DNA of 63,005 nucleotides from Gonapodya prolifera JEL478 (lineage: Eukaryota; Monoblepharomycota; Monoblepharidomycetes; Monoblepharidales; Gonapodyaceae), in assembly GCA_001574975.1 (NCBI GenBank), contig KQ965886.1:1-63005 (forward strand), in the 5' to 3' direction. Below the pieces are notes generated by a model, which was not told the origin of the DNA, searched no databases, and saw only the letters and a list, made by a program, of their open reading frames with translations. The position numbers and the translations under genes are program-made. This document shows, piece by piece, positions 36,625 through 46,003 of the stretch (within the stretch, counting starts at the first letter, position 1; the number at the start of each line of letters is the position of its first letter).

Positions 36625-37329
36625 AGTATTGGCGAGACTCCAACTTTTGGCACGATGTACTTCCCAAACAATTGTTGGAAAGAACAGTCAATTTTGTAGA
36701 GATCCAGGTAAAGGTCCATGAGTTTGGGGAAACGGGGAGTGCGTGAGGAGAGTTCTGCATGCTGGATAATTGGGAGTTTGCAGTGAACTCACTTTTGGGA
36801 ATGCGGGTCTTGTGTCTTGTAGTGAATTCCACCTTGTCCGTGAAACTCTGGAGTGCGGTCCGATTGACGAAGGACAGATTTTGTCCAGTCGTCCGACAGC
36901 ACCTGGCTGGAGCAAAGCACGTACCACGTTGGAGTCAGTCTGGAGGCGTCCTCGCTGATTTTTGCGGCACGTCGAAGAGCCGTGGTGGCGGGTCCGAGTT
37001 GTGGTGGACCCGTCTGGTGGGAGTTGAAGCTTGGCTTCTGCCGCGTCATCTACAGAGCAGCTGTATCGTCGATCCGCTCGGGCGCGTGGTCTCGGATGTT
37101 GGAGACGTGCGTTTTCAAGAGTTTCGCTACCCGGTTGTACAACTCCAATCCCAGCATAGTTGGTCCTGAAAAAAATCGCGGTTAGGTGATGCGGTGGATA
37201 CGGTTGGGAATAATCGGGAAGCCGCTGTCACACCACGTCAACCAGGTTTTTCGTCATTTTTAGATTGGGCAGTAACAAAATGAAAGAAAAAATACACCTT
37301 TCGGCGTCCATCGCAAGTTGACTGTGTTG

Positions 37330-37650
37330 CAGTCTGACTTCTCGCGCTCTAATAGCCGCTTCGCGCAGATCACTCGCCATTGTTGGAGGAGTACGCTCCG
37401 CGCTGTATCATTCGCCTCCGGCAGAGAAATACCCTCCCCGTGTGTCAGTCATGCTTCGCGGGGATCATTCGCCTCCGGCGGACAACCTCGGTCAGCGCTA
37501 TCGCGCTTAGGCCTCGGTGCAAGCGCTTCGCCCAGATCATTCGCCTTTGGCGGACAGCCTCGGTCAGCGCCTATCGGCGCTTGGGCCTCGGGGTCCCCCC
37601 TCCCCTCGCTCCTCCGGCCTGCTCGCCGAGCTCGCAGGCCTCCGTCCCTC
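37330..37650. repeat. GC-rich imperfect repeats (TTCGCCTCCGGC core)
   Basis: Three copies of an ATCATTCGCCTCCGGC-like core occur near 37406, 37466 and 37536. The last two are followed by GGACAACCTCGGTCAGCGC-like sequence, a hairpin-forming AGCGC..ATCG.GCGCTT, and GGCCTCGG. The copies are about 60-70 bp apart. Short frames across it are artefacts. Confidence 0.6.
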
Positions 37651-38943
37651 GACACCTCTCACCTTGGTGATGCTTGAGGTCCCGTTTCGCCATCATTCCC
37701 GAACTGAAACAGTAGTTGTATATCATCGTGTGCAAGGCGACGTAGTCGCTGAGAGATATCCCAGCACCCTGTTTCTGCATGATAATCCTGACACCGGGCG
37801 CAAGGCGGGGCCAAACGTGTGTAACTGCAGAGTGGAGAAGTCGAGAGGTACGTGGCACACCAGAAGCAGCTCTAAAACGAGCCGCGCCGACTCGCTATAT
37901 CGATCCAGACTACTGTTTGCCTAAAGTGATTGGAAGGCAGGGTTTCAGTGGGCGCGATGATTGTTATTTCAGTTGATTTGCTCAAGTCACGCCAGGCAAG
38001 AGCGCCTCACCATTTCTGCAAAACGAGCGAGCGCTGGGGTGGGCGAGCCACCACACACGCGCGGCACGTGGGCAAGTGCAGCTGAATGCGAATCAGACGT
38101 CCCGATGCCGTGTGGAGCGATGCAAAGGCGGGAGGGTAACCTGGTGGCCTGCCGACTTGGGGAAACTGCCAATTTCTGGGTTCAAATAGAAAACATGAAC
38201 GTGCAGAAGGGCTTGAACTGATACATTTGATAGGTTAAACCTCGTTAACAAATTAAAGACTAAGTAAGTGGCGGTCGCGATGCAGGGACAACTCTCAAAA
38301 TGGTACGACTTACGTACTCTGTCCTGCGAAGAGGCCAGACGACTTTGAAAAGCGACATCAAAAGCGTGATTCATTCTTGACCCGGTCGGTCGAAAGGGAG
38401 ATAAACGACGCAGCCCAATAGCGTTATGTTGTTGGGGGAGGGAGGGGACGTAGAACGAGAATGCAATTGGTGGGTGGGCAGATCAAATTCCTCACATCGC
38501 CCCCCGGCTTCAACCCAACACGGCCCAATTCTGGACAGCCGAGGCATAGCAGCGGCGTTGAGAATGTTCGGTCACTTTTGTGAAGAGAACTCGAATGGTA
38601 TTGCTCACAAGGTGATACTGTGCCAAATTTAGATAGCAAGGGAAGTGCAGACGAGGACGGACGGATGCCGGGAGAGCCTGCTCGAGAAGTCGTGTGTAAT
38701 TGCACCTCAGTAGCGGTTGAGAGTGGGATTAAAAAAGAAAGAAGAATAAGAGAAAACATCCCTCCGCCTTCGCACCACCCATGTCGCATACGCTTGATTC
38801 CCCGCATTTTCGACACGGGGGTGCGGTTTGGCGATCCAGGAAGGGACTCTTTTGTGTGGGATGCCTGATCTGAGCCTGCCCTCCCAGATCTTCAACGCAC
38901 CATCGTTTGCACAGCAACACCGTAGGAGGAGCTTCTGGAGGCG

Positions 38944-39940
38944 ATGGATATCAACACAATCAACAATCTCACCGTTAATGCCTTTGGGAGCGGTCTTGCT
39001 GCGCTGGGATTCCTCGTGGTTACAATCAACCTTTACGGATCTCAGGGCTTTGGGTGAGCTGGCTGTTGCTTTTGACGTTGCATGTAATGTCTGCAATGTC
39101 AGCTACACCCCGTATGTAGTCGCGAGCTTCATGTTCGATACATAATATACATGGTTGGTAAGTAATCCGTTCATCACAAAGGAAGGAGAACCACTGCATT
39201 TTGCTCCATTAGATTAATGAATGATTCTGGCTTTGTGGTTTCTTGAAGCTGTCTGCGTCGCGATGCTATCAAACGTCATGAACATTGTCTGGTCCTATCA
39301 AGGCGTATGCACTCCAGTCTGGTCCCGTCTCAACAATATCTGCTATTACACCACCAAGATCATATTCACAGACGTTGCATGGATCAGATTCGCAATGGTT
39401 ACTCCGAACTTGCCTCCAAAAGCACGCATCGGGATACAAATCTTGAGTGCGCTTTGGTACTTGGTATTGCTTATCGTGGTTCAGATCGGGTCAGGATTCA
39501 ACTACATGTGGTGCCAGATGCTGTTTGCAATCGAGCCTGGCTATCCGCTCTACGCATTCCAGTTTCTTGTCGACATTGTTACAACGTCTCGCTTTCTGTT
39601 CGTGCTCTACTCTTTACGATGGAGCAAGAAAAAACTCAACTGGATCACTCTTGTCGTTGATGTCTCTGTCATTCTCGCAATCCTTTCGTCTCTTATTGAC
39701 TCGGTCATTGCGGCTTCGGAGCTTGTCAAACCTGTCGATCAAATCAACTGGCAGAGATTTCTAATGTCAGGGTCTGCCCACTTCATCATTACCGGCAGCC
39801 TGTATTGCGTGATGTCTGTGTACAGTCACCTGGACAAGTCTTCTGCCACGACAAGCCCAAGTTACAGAACCCAACCATCAAGGGCCTCCGTTTCAACATT
39901 GCAGAACAAAACTAGTGAGGTCCACACCTTTGGCACTTAA
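38944..39940 (+). CDS. Multi-pass (seven-helix-like) membrane protein
   Basis: Exons 38944-39053, 39120-39157 and 39249-39940 join in phases 2 and 1 and give 279 residues. The first exon encodes the first membrane span (LAALGFLVVTINLYG). Later spans include AVCVAMLSNVMNIVW, YLVLLIVVQIGSGF, FLVDIVTTSRFLFVL, LVVDVSVILAILSSLI and HFIITGSLYCVMSVY. The tail is Ser/Thr-rich. The 38-nt middle exon is supported by phase only. A shorter protein starting at the ATG at 39221 is possible but would lack the first span. It resembles the other membrane protein at 22.7 kb in layout but not obviously in sequence. No receptor motif is recognised. Confidence 0.65.
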
Positions 39941-40724
39941 AGTTGCCATCGCGTAATGCTCGCTTTACCTTTGAAAAGATGCACGTCCGACTGATGTCGT
40001 GGCTTCGTTAAGCGTTGAACAATCGGCGTAGAGGCTGCTCTAAAAGAATAACTGATTATTGAAGAAGACAACACAATCCATCAGTACCATGAGAGAAGGA
40101 TAGATCGAATGTAATATATATTTCCGGTTTTGCTTTTGCTTTCAGCTGTACGATCCAGTTGGGCGGGAATAATTTTTCGGGCAACATTCCCGACCAGGTT
40201 GCGAGCTCAACCTGTGCTCGTAGTTGGATGAAACAAAATCACGAATGTCGCCTTTCCCTCCACAGACCACACTTTGAAGTAGCTGATGAACGTTTCGAAG
40301 CTTTTTACAGAATGTAGTTCGCCGTACTCCCCGTGTTCCCCTGGCCCATCGACAAGACAAAAAAGACCGGTCTCATACACCGGGCCCCTCACGAACATCA
40401 AATCAACGCAAAGACGATGCAACAAATGTCATTCGCAATGCTTGCGCGGGTGATCATTACGCGAGAGTGTGGTAACGAAGGTTTTCGTTGCTGCTTAGTG
40501 ATGATTACGGACCAGTGGCCACAGTGGATTACGACACCTCGACCCCGCACGGCGATATGGCGATTGCGGAACGGGAGTCCCGCACAATCCGTAAATTATT
40601 GATCTACCGCTTTCACAAAACTATCACGAAACCCGCGGGTATGTAACCGTGGACGAGTCCGAACTCCATCATCCACCGCTCGCCAATTCAACCGCCACAA
40701 AACACGACCGATCCACACAAATAC
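39941..40724. other. Intergenic, no recognised gene
   Basis: Short frames only; no repeats recognised. The promoter of the downstream dehydrogenase should be in the last part. Confidence 0.45.
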
Positions 40725-41839
40725 ATGACTGTCACATCCGATAAAGTCTACCTCAGTGAGTTGCTGTCGTCCCTTCTGGCCTCATTGCAACTGGTCAAGC
40801 TGAAACGCGCTCCGTTCACCTCTTTTACATTCACAAGTCACCGGCGCCAACCGCGGCATCGGGCTCGGCCTCGTCACGGCGCTCATCACCCGCCCAAACA
40901 CGACCGTATTCGCCGGCGTGCGCGATCCAGCAAAGGCCACGGGGCTCATCGACCTGCAAGCGACGCACCCCAACCTCCACATCCTCAAGGTCACGTCGGC
41001 GGACGAGAAGGACAACGCGGCGGCCGTGGCTGAGATCGAGCGAAGGGTGGGAAGGCTTGATGTCGTGATTGCCAATGCCGTGCGTCAGCGTTTCGTAATT
41101 GGGGCCGACCTGGGCCGCAGTTTGCTTATTCCGCTCCTCGCGTCGCTTGCCAGGGCATCGCAAAGACATACGCCCCAATCGACACCACGCCCGTCGCCGA
41201 CTACCGCGAGCACTGGGAAGTCAACACGCTGGGCCCGCTCGTGCTGTGGCAGGCCGTGGCGAAGCTTCTCCTCGCCAGTCCAACAAGGGAACCCTACTTT
41301 GGCGTGATTTCGACCGTTGCTGCTAGTATTGGGAATTACTTTAATATCAAGGCCTCCGCTTAGTGAGTTCCTCGCCCCGATTGTGGTCCTCGAGCCTCAT
41401 TGAACCAATACGACCTCCCTTGTAGTGGATCGTCCAAGGCAGCAGCCAACTTCCTCGTCAAAGCCCTCCACGCAGAGCACGAGGCAGAAGGTCTCATAGC
41501 GACCGCCATCCACCCCGGAATGGTCGCCACCGAAATGTGCGTCTGCTACCTTCTCTTGCTCTTTCCACCTGAGCTCAATTGTTTCTCATTTCTCACGTCT
41601 GCGTCCACCCCCACCTCCACCTCCACCTCCACCACCTCCACACTCACAGGGGCGCACATGCAGTGACTTCAGTCGGACTCCCCCCCGACGCGCCCGTAAG
41701 CGTCCAAGCGAGCGTCGCGGGCGTGTTGTCCCACGTCGACGGCGCCACTCGCGCTGCCAAGGGAGGAAAGTTTCTGAATTATAACAGTAAGGGAGGGGAT
41801 ATGCCATGGGATTTCCATACGGAGGAGCTGGCGTGGTAG
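40725..41839 (+). CDS. Short-chain dehydrogenase/reductase (SDR)
   Basis: Exons 40725-40755, 40838-41079, 41154-41362, 41426-41536 and 41650-41839 (phases 1, 0, 2, 2) give 260 residues. The Rossmann nucleotide-binding motif VYLITGANRGIGLGLV is assembled across the first intron. Downstream are VFAGVRDP, LDVVIANA, VNTLGP, the catalytic Ser strand GVISTVAAS and the active-site YGSSK (Tyr/Lys) assembled across the third intron. Length and motif spacing fit classical SDRs (about 250 residues). The protein probably uses NAD(P)H in the cytosol, with substrate unknown; the layout resembles carbonyl-reductase/C-factor-like members. The last intron holds a (CCACCT)n-like pyrimidine repeat at about 41605-41640. 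Confidence 0.93.
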
Positions 41840-42351
41840 AGATTCTTGGCTCTGTGCGGCACGGCATGTGTGCACAGGTTAGATGTGTTTTAAAACCGTT
41901 GTAGCAGCAGCTTAAATATGGAAATAGCGGGAACAAAATTTGTGCAATTGTTTTTTGGCGGGTCTCTCGGTGTTCGTGCATTGGTTGTGATTGACACGAG
42001 CGGGAAATACGGGAGGTGGATGTCGAACAAAATGCGCCACGACCTTCTTCTCCCATCTCCCATATGAACATAATTCTAGACATGGTTTCCAATTCCCTCA
42101 CATCTATCTACACAAAGCAAAAGCACTCGCCAGTGCTCCTACTCTACGCTCGTCCAAAGTCGCATCGTCTCGCCGCGGGTCCATATAGTATATGTACAAA
42201 AGTCTGGAAATGTGAGATAAAAAAAATGAAAAAGGGTGGCGTGTCCTGCTTTCCCGTTTTCCCGTGGGTTTGGTCCCGTCGTTTGCTGGTGGGTGCTTCC
42301 TTCGTTTCCGTTCTTCACTCACGCCCAATGCCCCGCCTGTCAAGCCCACGC
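41840..42351. other. Intergenic spacer
   Basis: This lies between the 3' end of the dehydrogenase (plus) and the 3' end of the acidic hypothetical protein (minus). I see no gene. Confidence 0.4.
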
Positions 42352-43311
42352 TCACACAAGCATCACCAGCGAATTCACCCTTGTTCCAGGCATCAACGAT
42401 CTGCTCGTGCTCGTGCTCGTGCTCGTAGGCACATCGGGGGTGTCAGAGATCTGGCCTGTCGTGGCGTCGGACGCAAGGGGCGGCAGGTCTTTGTCGTCTG
42501 TGTGGGTGGGGTTAGGTTTACTCAACAACAGCTTGGGCGAAGAGGCGATGTGCTTACAGTTGATTGAGAACCCCTTGGCGATAGCGACATCGTCTGTTGT
42601 GGCGAGCGTGAGGGCAGAGGTGGGGAACGGGCCCGTGGAGTCTTCAAAGAGCGTGGTGGCGCTTGATACGCCGCGGGGGAGTTCTTTAACGGAGGTCGTG
42701 GTGGGTTTCATGGTGCAACGTGCAGTTCTCTCCAACACCCCCATCCACACATCCAGGAACTCACTGTCGGTCTTTTCCCGCCCCGCGCCCGAACCCTCTT
42801 CCACCGCCGCGTCCGCCTTCGGCGCTTCAATGGCGTCTTCGCTCTCGCCGCCCTCGACCTCCAACACATCCTCGCCTTCCTCCCCCTCCGACGCATCCGC
42901 CGCGTTTGTGGCATCGTCCCACAACCACCCAATCCCAATCCCCTCCCCCTGCCCCTCCCCCTCCGTCCATCCCAGCCCCAAACCAGCAATGGCCCCCCTC
43001 CGATCTCCATGGGCCTCCGCGGTTGGAAGAATAATCACCCCACTCACACCGCCAATGGACGACGTGGACGACGTGCTCCCCGCGACTGAGAGCCCGCCAG
43101 TACGGGCGTTGAGCGTTCGGTAGAAGCAGCCGAGGCAGATAGAGACGACGGGCTGAGTGGGAAAAGGGGAAGGTTGGGGGGGAGTGGGGTATTGGGTCGT
43201 GCAGGTGTTCATGTTCAGGAGATTGATGCGTTTGGAGTTTGGAAGAGTTACAGCGCCGGCGATCAACGAATTCGAGCGATTTTCGAAAAAGCAGCCATCG
43301 CGCGGGGCCAT
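42352..43311 (-). CDS. Hypothetical acidic low-complexity protein
   Basis: A single open frame of 319 codons starts with the ATG at 43311, with an in-frame TGA shortly upstream. It contains Cys/Asn-rich N-terminal sequence (NMNTCTTQYP, SICLGCFYRT), a Gly-rich stretch (GLGLGWTEGEG), an acidic run (SEGEEGEDVLEVEGGESED) and a Ser/Thr-rich tail. No domain is recognised. The opposite strand is also open but gives a low-complexity product. A short upstream frame beginning MAHPLRKLFKTLRN at about 43594 ends in a plausible donor and might be an extra 5' exon, but no acceptor joins it. Confidence 0.4.
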   Translation of the reverse strand: MAPRDGCFFENRSNSLIAGAVTLPNSKRINLLNMNTCTTQYPTPPQPSPFPTQPVVSICLGCFYRTLNARTGGLSVAGSTSSTSSIGGVSGVIILPTAEAHGDRRGAIAGLGLGWTEGEGQGEGIGIGWLWDDATNAADASEGEEGEDVLEVEGGESEDAIEAPKADAAVEEGSGAGREKTDSEFLDVWMGVLERTARCTMKPTTTSVKELPRGVSSATTLFEDSTGPFPTSALTLATTDDVAIAKGFSINCKHIASSPKLLLSKPNPTHTDDKDLPPLASDATTGQISDTPDVPTSTSTSTSRSLMPGTRVNSLVMLV

Positions 43312-43999
43312 GACGGGCGATCAGGGTGAGTAAACAGCCAAACGCCGGTGGTCACGGATCCCACCACTCAACTCACCTGGGCGGCCCATGTCGCCTTCCC
43401 CCCCACAAACGCCGACTCCTACCATCGCGCAATGCCAAATTAACCGTCGACGGCTCGTGAAGTGCCGAAAACCCCGCAAACCGGCACGCTCACCTGCCTG
43501 TCCTGCTCGCACACCTCGCACGTCCGCATGCGCCGGCGTCTGCGGCGGGTCACGTTGCGCAGGGTTTTGAAGAGTTTGCGCAGCGGATGCGCCATCGGGA
43601 GAGTTTGCGAGCGGGTGCGTCGAAAAATGGGGGTAAATCGTCCCAGCTAAGTTGCGCTGTGGCTGGTGGGTCGAGCTTGAGCGAAAGGGTCAAGCGAGGT
43701 TCTGCCGAAATGGATTCTTTCGCAAATATCGTGTGCTGCTCGAGAATAGAGGTGTCTTGCTGACCGTGTTTAGCGTGACGAATGGGGAAAGGATAAGAAG
43801 ACAGAATAAATCCGCTCTCACAATTATCTGGTCAAGTAAAGCATATGTAGCAGTGTTTGGCGCTCTCCAAAAAATGGTATTTCTCCTCTTGAAAGTGATG
43901 TGACTAGTCTGATGGTAAAAGCACAAAACCACTGCAGTCGCACGGTGATCCCCACCCTCCGGTCTCCACGCACGCCCTGCACTCCCCACAACTATCAAA

Positions 44000-45196
44000 T
44001 CACATCGCCACCCTGCACGTCGGGCATCTCTTCTTGACTTTTCTCCACGTCTGCGCACAATCCGCGTGGAACGTATGCCAACATGTGAGGGTCTCCGTCT
44101 CGCCATCAAGTGAATCCAAACAGATTTTGCACGGCGACGGTGTGTTATGGTCAAGTGACTTGGACTCAATCATCGGACGAAGCCAATTTGCCACGCCAAC
44201 GTTCTTCGGGTCGAACAGATGGTACGCGTCCTTCTTCTCAACGCGGGTCCACCCTGTCTCAAAGGGCACGGGACCATCGTTGCTGGCTTTCAGCCCCCAG
44301 ATCTTGTACTGGAACAGGCGAAATCCAACAGTCTCCACCTTGTGGGCTGTCGCATCGCAGTTGGGACATTTGACATTTGGCCCGTCATACTTGAGGTCGA
44401 ACATGCCGAACTCCAGCGGGCTGATTACTCCGTACAAGGTAGCGCAGCGGCAGTTCATGTGGATGTTTATCCCTTTCCGCGTGGTACGCCCGCGCCATTT
44501 GAAGGACCAAATCAACTCGTACTTGTTAGTTCCACTAGATGAAGATACGTCTGCGAATTCGACTTCCTCCAACGGCGTCTGTGGGAGATGAAACCCTCCC
44601 CCTCGCCATTCGTGCACCATGTATATCGTGCTCCCAGCCTTGATCCCGTACGTGGCCAACGTGTGCGAAGGGTCCTTCACAACCTGCTGTTGAGGAAACT
44701 GCTTCGCGACCCACGGTCCTCCAAGCACGCGGTAGTAATCCACCACCATCTTCTTGTCTTTGCTGTCCAAATCGACTCCATTTATAAACAAACTCCAATT
44801 GAACCCCTCCAAACTCGCGCGCGCTTCGATCCGGTGCTTGAGTACCTCAAGTGTCTCCGTGCTGTTGAAAGGAACCTCCACGAATGCCTTGTGAGCGGGG
44901 AGGTACACGTCGAGGCATGGCGTGCCCGCGTTGGCAGCTATAGGGCGTGGGACCGGTGGAGGGGAGTAGACGGTCTTGAAGGTGACTCCGAAGAGCGTTT
45001 TGCCGCCAAAGAGTAGGCGCAGCGTATTGATGTTGCCCTTGCTATAGGCTTCGATTTTGCTCTGCACGCGGTAGATGGTCTCGGTGGGGGTGACGTCAAG
45101 AGTGATGGCTTCACCCGTGACTGCAGTGGTTTGACTGTGAGATAAGTATCGCCAAAGAAAAAACCACCACTCACGGAGCTTGATAAAAATGTGCAA
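44000..45196 (-). CDS. Ubiquitin-like plus RING-H2 protein (putative E3 ligase)
   Basis: Exons 45196-45175 and 45120-44000 (phase 1, 54-bp intron) give about 380 residues. The splice restores a ubiquitin-like start, HIFIKLLTGEAITLDVTP, aligned with ubiquitin's first strands. A second ubiquitin-like unit follows (residues about 85-165: LDVYLPAHKAFVEV, LEVLKHRIEA, YGIKAGSTIYMV). A central Cys-containing region (CPNCDATAH) has no recognised family. The C-terminus is a RING-H2 finger, CKICLDSL...CWHTFHADC...CPTC. RING domains recruit E2 enzymes, so an E3 ligase role is likely. The codon in the start position is TTG, not ATG, and an in-frame TAA lies just upstream. A dispersed repeat abuts this point. 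The true start may lie in an unplaced upstream exon. Confidence 0.78.
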   Translation of the reverse strand: MHIFIKLREWWFFLWRYLSHSQTTAVTGEAITLDVTPTETIYRVQSKIEAYSKGNINTLRLLFGGKTLFGVTFKTVYSPPPVPRPIAANAGTPCLDVYLPAHKAFVEVPFNSTETLEVLKHRIEARASLEGFNWSLFINGVDLDSKDKKMVVDYYRVLGGPWVAKQFPQQQVVKDPSHTLATYGIKAGSTIYMVHEWRGGGFHLPQTPLEEVEFADVSSSSGTNKYELIWSFKWRGRTTRKGINIHMNCRCATLYGVISPLEFGMFDLKYDGPNVKCPNCDATAHKVETVGFRLFQYKIWGLKASNDGPVPFETGWTRVEKKDAYHLFDPKNVGVANWLRPMIESKSLDHNTPSPCKICLDSLDGETETLTCWHTFHADCAQTWRKVKKRCPTCRVAM

Positions 45197-45365
45197 TTTT
45201 CTTTACAGAAGTTGTTCGAACTTATCGGGTGTTGAGCCTGGTGATGTGCACGAACACGACCAGTTAATAAGTCTGCAACTCGTCCATGCAATGACCTTTT
45301 GCCAACGTACGTCGTGTTATACATGTACAGCGTTAAGGCGTGATCTGCTCTGTAGCACAAGTATC
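45195..45365 (-). repeat. Dispersed repeat, copy 2
   Basis: This is the minus-strand counterpart of the repeat at 35508-35715. It runs into the 5' end of the Ubl-RING gene: the shared AAGTTCGAACAACTT block ends about 20 bp before the putative first codon. Confidence 0.6.
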
Positions 45366-46003
45366 AGGATTTGTTGGAGACTATTCGCCGCAAAGTTTGT
45401 GAATTTTGCCGCAAGTCAAAGCACATGTCATCTTTCACAGTGCTTCAGCCGACCAGGCCCCAAGCGTACGCCCTCTCCACGACATAAATTCTACAAAGTC
45501 TTATCTGCCTTTTATATAAAGAAATGGGGGTGGGTCGGTGTGGGGCAAGTGTATGGGGCAAGGCACCACTGGTTGGCAACTTCCGCCATCGTGCCGCTGA
45601 ATGATTGTGGCTTTCGATTAATTTTCTCGGATAATATCGAATTAAATTTGGTAGCGGAGTGGCCCGATGTGACGTCTGTTGAAGAGGATGGATTCCGTCT
45701 GTTGCCAGGAGGCGCACGACTTGCCCTCTCCCCCATACCGCCCACCCCACCACGCATGCACCAAGCTACCATCAACACTTTATGCTGCCACCTGCGTGGG
45801 CAATGTGTAAAGGTGTCACTGCGTGCTCGCCGTGGTAGTGCACCGACTCACACCAGGAACCAAGTGAGATCTGAAACGGAGGTTCACACTAGCAACGTTT
45901 TTCCAAAATTTTGCTTGACTGGGTATCGGTAATTACATGGTATAAATTGCGCCGACACGATCAAGTTACTTCAAGGTCTTGGGAAGCCAGTCCTGATTCC
46001 GTT
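45366..46003. other. Intergenic spacer
   Basis: A long plus-strand frame crosses this region but has no domain, starts inside the repeat and is not credited. Nothing else was recognised. Confidence 0.4.

Larger units (their letters stand above)
34992..38943. other. Repeat- and relic-rich region without a clear intact gene
   Basis: It contains one ambiguous base (35414), a dispersed repeat (35508-35715), a decayed coding relic (36012-36624) and GC-rich repeats (37330-37650). No intact gene with recognisable domains was found. Confidence 0.5.

Noticed and set aside
38424-38816. Minus-strand frame with a signal-peptide-like stretch (FSLILLSFLIPLSTA)
   Set aside because: The hydrophobic stretch is the only protein-like feature; there is no conserved motif or supporting intron, so it was not annotated.
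42236-43123. 295-codon plus-strand frame
   Set aside because: It overlaps the minus-strand acidic protein and has no domain; the minus frame begins with a defined ATG after an in-frame stop. Confidence in either is modest.
45180-45932. 250-codon plus-strand frame
   Set aside because: It starts without an ATG inside a dispersed repeat and antisense to the Ubl-RING first exon; no domain is seen.
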